A DNA stretch of 64,000 nt from Isoetes taiwanensis (taxonomy: Eukaryota > Streptophyta > Lycopodiopsida > Isoetales > Isoetaceae): assembly GCA_021234155.1 (NCBI GenBank), contig JAJEKV010000001.1:515736-579735 (forward strand), written 5' to 3'. Positions 21,449-32,946 of the stretch are shown piece by piece. Made by a program: the position numbers and the translations under genes. The notes below the pieces were generated by a model that was not told where the DNA came from, did not search any database, and saw only the letters and a list, made by a program, of their open reading frames with translations. Position 1 is the first letter of the stretch; each line of letters starts with the position of its first letter.

Positions 21449-23060
21449 AGCTATGGGACCCAAACAAAAAAGAGAGCAGCAAGCGTATTACTGACAGGAT
21501 TAAAAAACCCCCGCCCGAAGGGTTTTCGAGGGAAAAACCTTAGCAGTAATAAGTATGCTGGCACGCTGTACAATTGTATAGCACAGTTCAATACCGTCCG
21601 GTAGGACACAAATGAGTGCGTGCATCCATAAGCTCCTGGAGGTATGACCACAACAAACCCACTGACGCCGTAGCCAATAACTGATGCAATGACTGGCCAG
21701 GCACTAGTAATCGAACATATCGTTCTCGGATATGGGCAAATGCTGGGCAGATCTGGAGGACATGACATTCATCCTCAATGGCGCCCTGGTGGCAACACTG
21801 GCAAAGCCTTTGCTCTCGCTTCCCCGAGCCCAACGCCCTGCTTCAATGCAGAGGCGATGTGCACCCCGCATGAATGGAAGCTATAAGTCTACTTCTTCAT
21901 GGGGTACCGGGTGTACAAGTCTTTGGTGTGGGCCTCTTGTGAGCCTAGGATTGACTTGCTGCTGATAGTGTGCCAGCTTAATGTGCATCAGAGCATCTGC
22001 ATCCCAGAGCTTGCGAAGGAAAGTAGCATCTAGGTACGGCTTAAGTGCCTGGGTCTTTCTTTGTCCCACGGACGATCTGCTTGCCCGGCACACCCCAAAT
22101 AAGTGAGAACCACCCGAGCTTGCTTATCTTTCCAGCAGGATTTCGGGCATTGAGGACCCATTGCCGCGGGCCAGCCAAAAGGTGGGGCAAGCATGTACCA
22201 GCCATAGCGACCACCTTTTATAAGTAAACGATATGGCGTTCCAATGCAGCCCGCTGAAGGGGTAGAAAGCCCTGTCTCCGGAGTAGGATCTGGTATGGAA
22301 TTGTGGACTTCACCCCGGGGGCCCGTGCCAAGAAGGCCTTCGCGCACCGCCGAGGTCATTCCGTGTGTTGAGGGATATCAGGACCCCACACTTCTGCCCC
22401 ATACAAAAGGACCGGCTCACCAAGGCCCCAAACAAGTGTATTTGGTGGCCCCGTGCATACAACTCGCTTTGTGGCTGTTGTTCTCGCATGGCATATAGTG
22501 CTTTCCAACCCGCCGTGACCCATAACCCGATGGCAAGATCCCAATGGGTGGTAGTTGAGAACTCGATCCCCAAGTACTTGTAGGTCTGAGCCACATCTAC
22601 CTCTTGTCCATGGTAAGTGAATGAGGGAAGCCTTGGCTGTCGGGATGATGCAACTAGCAGCACCCTAGTTTTGGCCAAGTTAACTCGCATGCCAGTGAAT
22701 TGGCAAAAAGTGTCAAGAGCATCCAGGTGACGTTGCATGTCCTCTGGAGTATAGGCCAGGAGGTTGACATTGTCAGCAAAGAGTAGGAGAGCAAAAGAAC
22801 CCTTGTTTAACTCCAATTGTATTCTGGTCAGATCCTAAGAAAGGAAATGAAAGCTCAACCAGACCTTGAGTACAAAGACATGCAACTGCTTTTTACAATT
22901 CCACAGGAACTTGCAACCACTCAAGTCTTTCAGCAAGATGTGTACGATTCACTCTATCAAAGGCTTTAAATAAGTCTATAAATGCCAAGAACTGCTTATT
23001 ACTTGAACCCTTTGCTCCTTCCGTGAGCAACCTCAAAGTAATTAGGTGGTCCAAGAACAA
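21449..23060 (-). mobile_element. 5'-truncated LINE retrotransposon
   Basis: The minus strand carries RT blocks of a non-LTR element. About 23040-22890 encodes NKQFLAFIDLFKAFDRVN then RTHLAERLEWLQVPVE. 22816-22310 encodes FALLLFADNVNLLAYTPEDM, which is the FADD box with Asp replaced by Asn, then GMRVNLAKTRVL and AQTYKYLGIEF. 21833-21588 encodes a C-terminal Cys-His motif, CQCCHQGAIEDECHVLQICP with AHIRERY. Several frameshifts occur. The 3' UTR (21449-21560) matches 23928-24032. Sequence 5' of the RT is missing, so it is 5'-truncated. Confidence 0.85.
22310..22816 (-). pseudogene. LINE reverse transcriptase, palm segment
   Basis: The catalytic motif reads F-A-D-N instead of F-A-D-D, so one of the two catalytic aspartates is lost. 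The following FCQFTGMRVNLAKTRVLL and YHGQEVDVAQTYKYLGIEF are the usual LINE RT motifs. The element is therefore inactive. Confidence 0.85.
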
Positions 23061-23263
23061 GGGTGCATTTGAAACGAGAGCAAATCATTGAAACGGGAGC
23101 AAAAGAAATATTCCTCGAAGATTCTCTTTTTTTTTCAATAAAAGGGCTAAAATGAGATTAAAAAAAAACAAGGCATGAAATTGTATTTTAACCCCCCCAA
23201 AATCACGATTTTTTTTGTGCAAAGAGAAAGTGTATTCTGGAATACTTTTTTTTTTTAGAAAAG

Positions 23264-23551
23264 CAGGTATATTTCTCTCAAAACTTGTTACATTTCACTA
23301 AACCATGGTCGAATGGGCGTGGCTATTACCTCTATATTGGTTAATCTGAGAGCACCACTGTTCACACCAAGCAATTGCATAATAGAAATTTCGTATGTGA
23401 CCATGGAACGAAGGCCCATGCTATGAACCAGGTATATTTCTCTCAAAACTTGTTACATTTCACTAAACCATGGTCGAATGGGTGGCTATTACCTCTATAT
23501 TGGTTAATCGAGAGCACCAATTGTTCACACCAAGCAATTGCATAATAGAAA
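23264..23551. repeat. Tandem duplication with 165-bp period
   Basis: CAGGTATATTTCTCTCAAAA starts at 23264 and again at 23429. The following ~120 bp, through GCATAATAGAAATT, are nearly identical, with only small indels. The second copy then diverges at about 23552. Confidence 0.9.
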
Positions 23552-23875
23552 TTAAAGTTAACCAAGCTAATCAAATATCATGAACAACCCTTACTCAGAA
23601 TTGTTATAATTTAGAGTTAAGTCAATGTGATTCAAAACCGCACCATAAAAAGCGTGATTATGGTTACGGTCTATCTCCTACAATATCAGCTTTTTGTTCT
23701 TCATTTGTAGTTTGGAAAGAGAAGAAGATAAGGGAACATATTACTTACAGTTTTCACATAGCAACGCCAGCATCTCCAAATTGCTCACGCATGTAAAAAG
23801 GAAGAAGAGCAAACCTGTGAAGAAACAAACCTAAGTGCATTAGGCTAAGATCTGAAACATGCCCATAAGAAATAA

Positions 23876-24035
23876 ATAGAATAGAATAGAATAGAATAGT
23901 TTTTTATCGTCCCATCGAGACCAATCGGCCTATGGGACCCGGGGAAGGAGTGCAAACAAACTTATTCTTGTCAGGGTTAAAAACCCCACCGAAAGGTTTT
24001 CGAGGGAAAAACCGTGGCAGTAATAAGAATGCTGT
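23876..24035 (-). mobile_element. Second LINE 3' end with (TATTC)n tail
   Basis: On the minus strand a segment (24032-23928) matches the 3' UTR of the LINE at 21449. It includes CTATTACTGCCACGG-like sequence and a GGTTTT...AACCC hairpin. It ends in a pentanucleotide tail, ATTCTATTCTATTC (23899-23876). This is a severely 5'-truncated copy of the same LINE family. Confidence 0.7.
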
Positions 24036-24241
24036 CAAGAAAATTGCAAAGGAATAAGGCCATAAGAAGAAACACCTCACCAAATACGGCTACCATATCC
24101 ATATGATTTGGTCATAGTCTTTCTTTCCCCGTACATGTTTGTCTCCGTGGTAAAACTTCAAAGAGAATTTGAACTTCGAATTTGAAGCTAGCCAGCCATT
24201 CTAGGCAGTTGGTTTTCCCAGATATGGGTCTGCTTTAGCGC

Positions 24242-24572
24242 TCAAACCTTGCGTTTGCTCCCAACGATGCATAGGCCTACAGGCAAGCCGAGGATGCGAA
24301 AGCTGAGGGCAAGCCGATGCCCTAACCTATTTGTTCTCTGATCAAACCCAAGCTTAAGACCGTCGAATGAAGCTCCGCAGATCACCAAGAGCAAAACTGC
24401 AAAACTGCCGTCACCAAGAGCTAAAGGGATCGCCAATCGCCAGAGCAGAGCATTTTATTCCTTGGCATCGAGCTTCTCTGGATATTTTTTTTTTATGAAC
24501 CGTCGATTCGCCAAACGAATGACAACCGTCCGATTTAGGGCGTGGTCCATTACACAACATTATAATATAAGA
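24242..24572 (-). mobile_element. Possible Helitron 5' end of a second family
   Basis: The minus strand at 24572 reads A|TCTTATATTATAATG, with the A-TC junction and AT-rich start of plant Helitron 5' ends. It is followed by GGACCACGCCCTAAATCGGA, similar in type to the sequence inside H1-H3. A 64-codon frame (24436-24242) is unrecognised. No matching 3' hairpin was found, so this stays tentative. Confidence 0.3.
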
Positions 24573-24599
24573 TTGGGAGCTGCTGAACTGGTCTGTTGA

Positions 24600-25690
24600 A
24601 GTATTCGTCTGGGACTGATGTGCACCATTACTCTTACGTTTTTGGTCTGTTATCCATTACTGAGCGTTCATTTTTGTCCTCTTCCTATTCAAGTGTTCCT
24701 GTATTAAACAAGAGGTTGACGCATTCAAGTGTTAAATGATGTTAAAGTTAAATTGAAAAAATGATGTTAAAGTTGCAATGCTTTGATGTAAAGTGACTTT
24801 TTATAAATTGATGATACTATGCCTTACCCTTGGAGATGCACTAAGACGGCTGGAAGATATCCATAGTATACTGAATTTTGGAAGCTAATTTAACTCTTAA
24901 AGTATCTATTTTACTCCAAAATAATTGTAAAACAAAACCTTAATGATAAGTATATAAATATGAAATAGTAAAAAGAACACATTTCTTGCATGCAAATGTC
25001 CGATACTACAACAATACTAAATCCTCTGAGTGTCTTGTGACCAAGCACGGATGCTAGTTTGAGAGCCCTCATTATGACAATATGATCATTACACGGTGAT
25101 TGTTCAAAGCACGGACCATCATCCTAGGAGAGAGGTTGGACTTTCTCTGCATTATAAGATTTGGTTTGTTTGATACACTTATCATGTGTCCCACTCAATT
25201 AAGTTGTCTATTAATGTGTTGATATAAGACAAACATGTGTATGATAGAAGATTATTCCAAGAATACTCCAAAGATTGACAAAAAATAACAAAAAGAAATT
25301 AACACAACAAATGCTCAACTAGCGTAGAGGCGGGGGTTGAGGCAAAGGAAAGATTTATAAAATATTAATGTGTGCTAGTATGTTCACAGAAGGAACAAAG
25401 AAGAGCAAAGTTTTGTTTTCAGATGTATTGTGCTTCGATGGTGTTTTACCTTAGAAATTCAATGCGAAGCTCTGAATTATTGACCTCTTGATTATGCACG
25501 CGTTTTGAAGCTACATAATAATAGAGATGCTCAATAATTATCCAATTTTATGAGTAAAACAAAGAAGAGCAAAATTATGTTTTCGAATGTGTTTGCTTCG
25601 ATGGTGTACCAAAGATAGAAATTCAAAGAATGGCCGCGGAATCATTGACTTTGTTGATTGCGCGACGTTTTGAACCGGCTACATTTGCGG
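24600..25690. repeat. AT-rich spacer with a duplicated segment
   Basis: No gene is seen in 24600-25390. The segment 25397-25520 (GAAGAGCAAAGTTTTGTTTT ... CTTCGATGGTG ... GCACGCGTTTTGAAGC) is repeated in diverged form at 25563-25684, about 165 bp on. The second copy abuts the helicase remnant to the right. Confidence 0.6.
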
Positions 25691-27000
25691 CGTCTTGTTA
25701 ATTTGGAAGTCTGCCGTCGTGATCGGCGACACGATCGACAGTTGCTTCATGTCCTTGATCCGCGAGAGCATCACGTATAGAGAACCCGGCGTGAACGCCC
25801 TCCTCACTACCATGATCGCGTTGCCTTCTATCGTGGAGCTCTAGCTCTTGTGCCCCGTCATGGCGTGACGCGGCGGAAGGGAACGCGTCTTCTTGAAGAT
25901 GGTCCCGGGCCCCCGTGCACATATCGACCATCGTTCGCTTGGCGTGCATGTGGTGGAGGGCGTCGATGTGGACCGTGATGCCTGCCGGTTCCCCGCTTGC
26001 TCGTCTGGCCTCTATGCACGCTGTTCGCTCCTCGTTGCCCGCTGACCACTTCTCGGTATGTCGATGTTGGTGGCGATTAGGACCCATCCCACCGGAGGCG
26101 TAAGGTATCGGTGGAAGGGCGGGTCGTCGGTCCAATTTGCTCATCCCATCTTCCGGGCGTCGGCGTTGGTGCGGTTTTCGTACCTGCGTGGACCGTTATT
26201 TGGGAACATCCCCGGGAACATCTTGATCATGGCCATGGCGTTGTAATGCTGAACGTCCTGGTGGTGGGTGCACAACACCGTAGTATTTCGGTCGATCCTG
26301 CGGAGCGCCTCCTCCCCGTCGATGATGGGGCCCCAAATTTGGCGTTTGTGTGAGCTCGGCACTGGCTGGGCGGCCTCTCTTATGGCGTTAAGGAAGGTTA
26401 CGCATTACTGGCCTGGCGTGCCCGATGGATACGGCCGTGGTACTTCTTCGCTCGCATGAAGTGGGGGCTGTTGGCGAGGGTGCATAGCTTGCAGACGTTG
26501 TCGGCGTCCCTCTTTTTGTGCTTGCATATGGGAGGGAGCTGGGCGTGGTCGCCGACGAGGATTATCGCCCACGCTCGGGGGGAACTCGCTGGCTAATCGC
26601 GATCGCCACTTCTTCTATCCGCCTCGAGTATCATGTTGAGGTTGGCGAACGCGGAGCATCGACATCTCGCCGATGATGAGGATCTCGAACGCCTGGATCT
26701 GTTGGTGACTCACGTCCGTGTGCCTGATTTTATTTGGCCACTGATTTTTAACCGCGACAACGCAGAGGGCGCCGCCGACGCAGCACATCTTTTGGAACGC
26801 TTCGGGTTTGCGTGGTTACCGGGATTGCGGGTGGTAACTGGTAGTGCGCTGTGGTCGCCTCCACGCCTTTGATGCGCCATCCCGGTGGTCGCAGCGGGCC
26901 AACACCGCTTCCCGCTTTCGATGAAGTGTTGTATCCGCGCGCCTCGTCGGGGAAGGTCTTTCCGGATCCCGGAACGCGTGCATATGACGGAACCCATGCA
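25690..27000 (-). pseudogene. PIF1/Helitron-type SF1 DNA helicase (decayed)
   Basis: Helicase motifs appear in order on the minus strand, in shifting frames. Motif I lies near 26960, with PGSGKTF on one frame and RIQHFIESGKRCWPAATTGM on another. Motif II at about 26670-26640 reads ILIIGEMSML, where PIF1 has ...IDEisML, followed by NLNMILEADRR. Motif III at 26570-26530 reads AIILVGDHAQLPPICK. The C-terminal motif at 25860-25700 has EGNAIMVVRRAFTPGSLYVM followed by LSRIKDMKQL. The gene has multiple frameshifts and a Gly for the motif II Asp. Helitron transposases fuse Rep to such a helicase, so this may be the remnant of an autonomous Helitron, though no Rep HUH motif was found. It is much more GC-rich than its surroundings. 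Confidence 0.75.
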
Positions 27001-28290
27001 CTTCTCTCGTGATCGCCAGAGCGGTGCTTGCTTTCGGGCGAGTGTGGCATCCGGCCGCGTCGGGTGGTGGGCGGCGTTTGGCCTCGTCTCTTGGCGCCGG
27101 GCCTTCCCCTGGTCGCCATGCGGCGGTTGCCGGTTTTCCTCGGTCGACGTTTGGCAGCCGGCGGGTGTTGCGTGTTGAAGCGGCGGGGCATTACTGGGAG
27201 TATCGCGCCGACGAAGCCATTGCGCCTCCTCGTCGAGGAGGTGGTACTCGGCGTATTCTTGTTTATGGGCGAGGATGTCGCCTTCGCTGTCGGGCCAGTG
27301 CTGGGAGCTGGCATTCCCAGCCAAATGGGATCTTGGCGGTGGGTTGTTCTGGGGAGAGGAGCTGGCCCGACCGAACGGATTTTGTCGAGGAGGATTTGTA
27401 GTAGAACTCTTCTGGTGTATGGTGGGCCAGGGTGGTAGTCGGTGAAGCGTGCGGTTGGTTTGAGGATGATCTTGCGGCCCTAGTCGCGGTGGGGCGTGGC
27501 TCGCTTTGCGGAGGTGGCTGGCTCGTCTGGCCTTGAGCTGGCAGCAATATTCGCCCTCCTACGTCGGGGCCTTGCCGCCAGTGGTCCTATGGGTGAGGAA
27601 GCGGGTGGCCGCAGCGTGTGAAAGGAATGCGCCCGGGTCGCATCATGGGGAGGAGTCGACCGAAGTGGACTTCAGTCCGGATCTCCATATGGTTGGTATT
27701 TGGAGGCACGCCAGTCATAACCGGTGGGCGAGGAGATCGACTTGGAGAGCGGCGGTGGGGCGCAGCCCTGCGCCAAGCCCGTTTTATGTCATTATGGGCG
27801 AGCCTCGGGATGTCTTCTCCGCTCGGGTTGAGGTGGCCGCGGCGGCTCGGGCTTCGGCCGCGTGCCCTGAGGGCGTGGTATGTCCAACTTCCTCCGTATG
27901 CGGATCCTGCGGATGTTCGTAATGGCCCCGAGGCTTGGCCGGGATTGCCGGGTGGTACCCACGGCGTTGAGTGCTCTTCCGCTGGCATGTAGTACATCCA
28001 CCTCGCTTGTCATTGCCGAATCGCGCCGCGCGATTTTGGTCAGCGGCGAACGGAATGAGCACCGCACACTTATGGCGTGGCCTTCCGGTTCTTGCGGAGG
28101 GCCCGCACGTGGATCTGCTGGTCTTTGGACCGTGTCGGCGTAGCTTGTCCTCGCCTCTTTCTTCACAGGTTGGTATGGCCGGCCGACGATCTCGCTTAGA
28201 TCCTCTCTTACGCCCGCTTCCTTCACCCCCGCACGATGTGTGAGTGCGCCGTGAGTGCCCCGCTTCAGATCTCGTGATTCACCACGCATA
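27000..28290 (-). pseudogene. GC-rich region upstream of the helicase, unrecognised
   Basis: Long overlapping open frames exist on both strands because the DNA is GC-rich and poor in stop codons. On the minus strand, frames at 28289-27792 and 27324-26710 are the natural N-terminal extension of the helicase. I could not recognise a Rep (HUH) domain. It ends at the CACTA-like terminus at 28291. Confidence 0.35.
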
Positions 28291-29193
28291 CACTACAAAA
28301 AGTTGCCCCGTTAGGACGTCTATTACGACGCCCGTATCGCCGCTTGAACGCCGATGAACGACGCCAAAAAGTCGATGAACGGCGCCTATAACCACGCCCC
28401 CAAGATCGCCGCTTTACGACGCGACCCGGCCGCTATATCGCCTAAATCCGGGCCGTCTTAAAGTTTACCACGTGGACGCCGTTCAACGACGCCACGCACA
28501 CGTGGTCGCCACGCGGGCGGCGCGGGCGTCGGCCGAAGCGGATGAGTTCTTGGCGCGTGGCCACGTGTTTGACGCCGTTTAACGACGATTACGCATAATG
28601 CGGGCGCCCACGCATGCCGGGCGGGCGCGGCGTTACCCGTTGTCGACGTGGCGGCCACGTAAGCAACGTCGTTAACGACGCCGTACGCAGTAAAAAAAAA
28701 AAAAAAAATTTTTAATTTTTTTTTTAATTTTTTTTTTTTTTGTAAATTGAAAAACATAATAATAATACATTTATTATGAACTGGAATTCTGATTGCCAGC
28801 GTTGCTGGGCATAGGCTGGAATTTGTATTGTTGGAGACCTATAAATGATAAGGTTGCATTGTAACCTAACGTTGTTAGGCAAAACTTGAAAACCTGTAAA
28901 TAATAAAGTAGCAATGCATGATCACTATGGGGATTTGAGCCTAGTAATATCCAAAACATTTTAAATCACTACAGTTCTAATGTTTAATACTTGTGGAAAA
29001 GAAGATAGGAAGGGATTAGTTTCCAAAAAAACGGCAATACAATAGGGCATTTTGAAGTTTTGGATATACACAATGTTTGGACACAATCTAGAAGTTCTTT
29101 GCTTTAAAGAGTTTAGAAAGTAGGCATAAATTAAAAAAAAAAAGCATACTCTATAGGACATGCCATTTTTAAGAAGGGATAATAAAAGGATAT

Positions 29194-29360
29194 CCCATGA
29201 AAATAAAAAAGGATATTAAAGTCCCATCGTAATATAGGATTCATCTTCAAGCTCTGATGAAAATAAAGAGACATACTTAGTCCATGCTATACCATGAAAA
29301 CCAAAAGGATATTGAAGTCCCATTGTAATATAGGATTCATCTTCAAGCTCTAAGGAAAAT
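29194..29360. repeat. Tandem duplication, about 98-bp period
   Basis: CCATGAAAAT...GGATATT..AGTCCCAT.GTAATATAGGATTCATCTTCAAGCTCT occurs at 29195-29255 and again at 29292-29351 with a few differences. It lies in AT-rich DNA inside Helitron H3. No gene is seen in 29360-31080. Confidence 0.75.
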
Positions 29361-31084
29361 AGAATGCTGAGGACATAGTACAAACGTGGTAACTATACAC
29401 AAACTTGTAAATAATGCTTTCAATGCTTCATTTGTGCTCATGTTTCGTATTCCACTTGGAGTAGCTTTTTGTAGAGGCTCTCATCTTGCGCAAAAGGAAT
29501 ATATTACGTGTCCATTCTTTTCCAATTTTTACTTCTTCATGCTATATGTGATTATGAAAAGTTAAAAGGGGAGTTATCTCACATTTCTATTTAGTGAAGC
29601 TTGAAAATTCTTCCAAGGGGTCTTATATTGTTATTACTTATACTTAACGATAATTTATATAATAACCATTGGCGGGCCAAATAAAAAATTAAAGGGTTTT
29701 TCTTTTAGCCACGTTACCAATTGGTATTGTCAATTAGGAGTTGTTTGTAGGAGTCGTTAGGAGGGAGTTAGGAGGAGGACCGCACACTAAATTCTTGATT
29801 GGTAAAACATAGATTGTTGGTGTAGTTTTTGAAGCCTCTATGGAATTCACTCTGCACAATTTGCGGTGGAACATATTATGGTTGTTCGGGCTTCGTAAAA
29901 AGGAACTCAAAAATTAGAATGCACATAAGCTATGATCTTTAAACATAAAGTTCCTTTAATAGTGAACAACAATATAGAACTTTAAAAGGGTCTATATATT
30001 AGAACGCGAAGTTTTAATCTCTACACTATTTCAAACTTTGCATGCTATCCTACCATGTTCAAATATTAGCTCAGCAATATCATATGATCCTTGACATGGA
30101 TGGAATGGTCTTTTGCATGGCCATTGGAGGTTATGTGAATGGACAAAAAACCAACTACGTAGGAGGAATATGCAGAAAATAATGTGTCATTTAAAAATAA
30201 TGCATCTCTCAAGGCATAAAAAATAATGCGTCTCTGTTCTTTTGCTCTCTTACACTGCTCTCTTACAGTGGATAAACATAGCTTAATTTCAATTAACCAT
30301 ATGAGTGCACACTACACCTAAAAAGAAGCTTTGCTTCTGATCACAAGCCTTTCTCAGAATGTCCTAGTGCTTGCTCATTCATTGAGGAACTGCAAGAAAT
30401 ATTGGATTTCTTAGTAAGGGATAAATGGCTATTCGTAATACAACGTAATACAATGCCCATTATATTTCATGTTAGTCCTCCAGTCCCTATTTTTTCTCAC
30501 CACTTCAATTGATTTGGTTAGCTGACTCCAAGTAGATAGATCAAAGTAGTAGTAGTATTTTTAAAGCGGTTCCTTATAGGATGTGATCGAGAGCACTCAA
30601 ATTTAGAAAAGAAAGGATGTTCCAAATCTTGTTAAACCACTAAAAGGCATATCTAAGCTGATCAAAATCAGTATGTTGGGATGTTTCACCCATCTCGCAC
30701 TGGACCCAAAAAGAATGGATGGGCTGATGTGTTCTGAAAGCTGGCACTCCTATCATGTTAAAAAGTTTTCATGAGATGATTTTTATTGTAGATTATCATG
30801 GTTTTAACCTTGGATAGGAGATAGAAAAATATAGCAAAAATGTAGGCTGTGGATGCATAATGTGGTGTAACTGAGCTAATGCCAGATGGATTGCAGTGTG
30901 CAATGATCAGAAACCTATACCTGAGCTCAATGCTTGAACATATGGTCAATATTATGTTCGTCCTAAGTAAGGCAAGAATAGCAAAGCGAGTAAAGCAAGC
31001 AAGGCAGCGGTTCTCTAGGATTTTTGTGTGTTCTCAGACCGTATATAGTTGAAGCAAAAAGTCAAGTGTGCGAGAACCTTACCT

Positions 31085-31570
31085 CAATCTTAGAGTTGCA
31101 TCCTGTGAATTTAGGAGTTCATTTGTAAACCCCAATCTGTCAAAGCGACAAATAATATAAGGTGAAGTAGCAAGACTACGAAGTTGCGAAACCAAAATCT
31201 TATAAATTCCTATAATAAAGCGAACTTTGAATGAGCCATTTGATCTAGCAAATCGGCAGGGCCATATCCCAAAGCTTTTGTCTAAGACTTCTTGTTGACA
31301 CCGTTGTCGAATCCTCAACAAAGCTTTCCACGTTTCTTAAATCGTTAAGAGTACCGGCCCGATCACAAGTGTTTTTTGTTCCGATTTTCAATGTATTCAT
31401 TCGTTTTGCATTTTCCAAAATCGGTTGGTTCACGAGAGATAATATATCTGCATATACAAAAGATGCCGCCATGAGGGGCGATCCCACATACGCATCATCA
31501 TATCTTTGGTCTTCAAAGCCATCGCTAAGGGAGAGACACGCAAGCATCGGCCGGTAGCTTAAGAAAGGCA
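31085..31570 (-). pseudogene. Exon-like host fragment in Helitron H3
   Basis: A minus-strand frame (31321-31079) contains SFGIWPCRFARSNGSFKVRF and CRFDRLGFTNELLNSQDA; it is cut at about 31085 by GAG|GTAAGG, a consensus donor. A second frame (31571-31245) contains SYRPMLACLSLSDGFEDQRY. I do not recognise the protein. Gene capture by the Helitron is the likely source; both lie just inside its 5' end. Confidence 0.4.
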
Positions 31571-31849
31571 ACGAAAGAATAAACCTAATCTTGCACTAAA
31601 TCTTAGCCCTCAAATCTATATCAAACGATGTAGACCATTGGATCTAGGGCGTGGCTCATCAAATCTGGGCCGTCGAAAGTTTTAGGGTTTTATGCACCGA
31701 CATACACTAAAACTTTATAATAAAGGATGAAGTTAATACATTTAATTTAAAGCCTATAAAATGAATTTAACCAAAAAGAAAATATAAGATTTTAACGTCA
31801 TTAAATGATGTCGCTTAAATATATTAAAAAATACAAAAATAAATGAAGC

Positions 31850-32285
31850 CCCAATTTTTTTAGCTAAATACATTAATCAATAAATTAAGCTAAATACATT
31901 AATCAATACATTAAGCATATTGAAAATTAAATGCTTACACCCGTACAAAATAGGCAAAGTTGTTTTGCACAAACAACGATTTGCTAGGAGTGTACATGCA
32001 AAACAATAAATTCAATGATTAGTAAAATATTAGTATAAATAAACAACTTAAAAAAAAAAAAAAATATGGAAAATCAATGGGGAGGGTGGTTTCAATGACG
32101 TCCCCTTCTTGGATAACAATTTAACCTAAATAAAGCATTAGTATTTTATTAGCGTATTGAAAAAAATTAAATCCTTACGGAAGAGGTGCCAACTTGTTTT
32201 GCAAGAACAACACATTTTGCTAGGAGTGTACATGCAAAACAAAAAATTCAATGATTAGAAAGAAATAGTATAAAACAACTAATAA
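31850..32285. repeat. Local tandem duplications inside the CACTA-like element
   Basis: TAGGAGTGTACATGCAAAAC with about 60 bp of flanking sequence on each side occurs at 31919-32045 and again at 32157-32282, about 238 bp apart. A shorter AGCTAAATACATTAATCAAT repeat lies at 31861-31905. Confidence 0.8.
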
Positions 32286-32339
32286 GGAAAAATTTTGGAA
32301 AGAAGAAGGGTCTAAATCTTTTAACGGCGTCTTCTTAGA

Positions 32340-32600
32340 TGGGAAAAAATTAGAAGAAGAATGGAAGAATTCAAGAAGAAAAGGCTAAGAAGAAGAGGAG
32401 GAACCCGAAAAATGGGGAGGAAGAATGAAGAAGATGAAGCGCAAGAGGAGGATTAAGAGTAAGAATTTGAATAAGAGGAGGAAGAAGTAGTATAAGAGGA
32501 GGAAGAATCGAAGAAGAAGATGACAAAGGGAATGGAAGAATATATATGGAAGAAGGATGCAAGAATGGAAGAAGAAGAATGAAGGTTGAAGGAAGAACAA
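32340..32600. repeat. GAA/GGA-rich purine tract
   Basis: About 250 bp of nearly pure purine sequence built on GAAGAA and GAGGAGGAAG, inside the CACTA-like element. Open frames on the pyrimidine strand here (Phe/Leu/Ser-rich) are composition artefacts. Confidence 0.8.
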
Positions 32601-32946
32601 ACAACAAATACAAAAAGCCCTAAATCTACCCAAAACAAGTTTAGATTCAAAAACGAAGTTGGTTGATCCGCACATACCTTATGAAGCTTATCTTACATTT
32701 AGAATAGACCCCAAAGTAGATTCGGCAAAAAATCGCCTCAAAAAACGCTCCTCCATAAGCTTTGCTTTCGAAAAAATAAGCGGCGGGATTGCCTTTGTTT
32801 TCGATTTAAATCACAGGTCGCCGTTTAACGACGTTTATAACGACGTTTTTTTTTTTCTGGCGACCAAAATTTTTTTTTTTTTTTTTTTTTTTTATAGTAT
32901 AGAATGCATGTACACTTGATACATGGGTTTATTTAACTAATGTATC

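Larger units (their letters stand above)
28781..31727 (-). mobile_element. Helitron H3, non-autonomous
   Basis: On the minus strand the 5' end TCCTTTATTATAAAG begins at 31727, preceded by A. It continues with the same AGTGTATGTCGGTGCATAAA and GACGGCCCAGATTTGAT seen in H1 and H2. The 3' end has the family hairpin with a 5-bp perfect stem (28810-28795), a 10-nt spacer, then CCAG (28784-28781) followed by T. CCAG replaces the standard CTAG, which lowers confidence. It is inserted in the CACTA-like element. It carries an exon-like block at 31085-31570. Confidence 0.7.
28291..32899. mobile_element. CACTA-like transposon (non-autonomous, holds Helitron H3)
   Basis: The left end CACTACAAAAAGTTGCCCCG at 28291 is a typical CACTA terminus. 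It is followed by subterminal GAACGACGCC/ACGACG repeats to about 28690. The right end (about 32817-32899) has the same ACGACG motif in GTTTAACGACGTTTATAACG, then a long T tract ending TTTATAGTA, a degraded inverse of CACTACAAA. No transposase is seen. The Helitron at 28781-31727 makes up most of the interior. No clear 3-bp target duplication remains. Confidence 0.6.

Noticed and set aside
24242-24572. Complete Helitron from the end at 24572
   Set aside because: No CTRR with a hairpin was found at the expected side, so only a possible 5' end is reported.
26710-28289. Many long overlapping frames on both strands
   Set aside because: GC-rich DNA lacks stop codons. Only the minus strand shows helicase motifs.
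32371-32675. Phe/Leu/Ser-rich minus-strand proteins
   Set aside because: They are translations of a GAA-rich purine tract.
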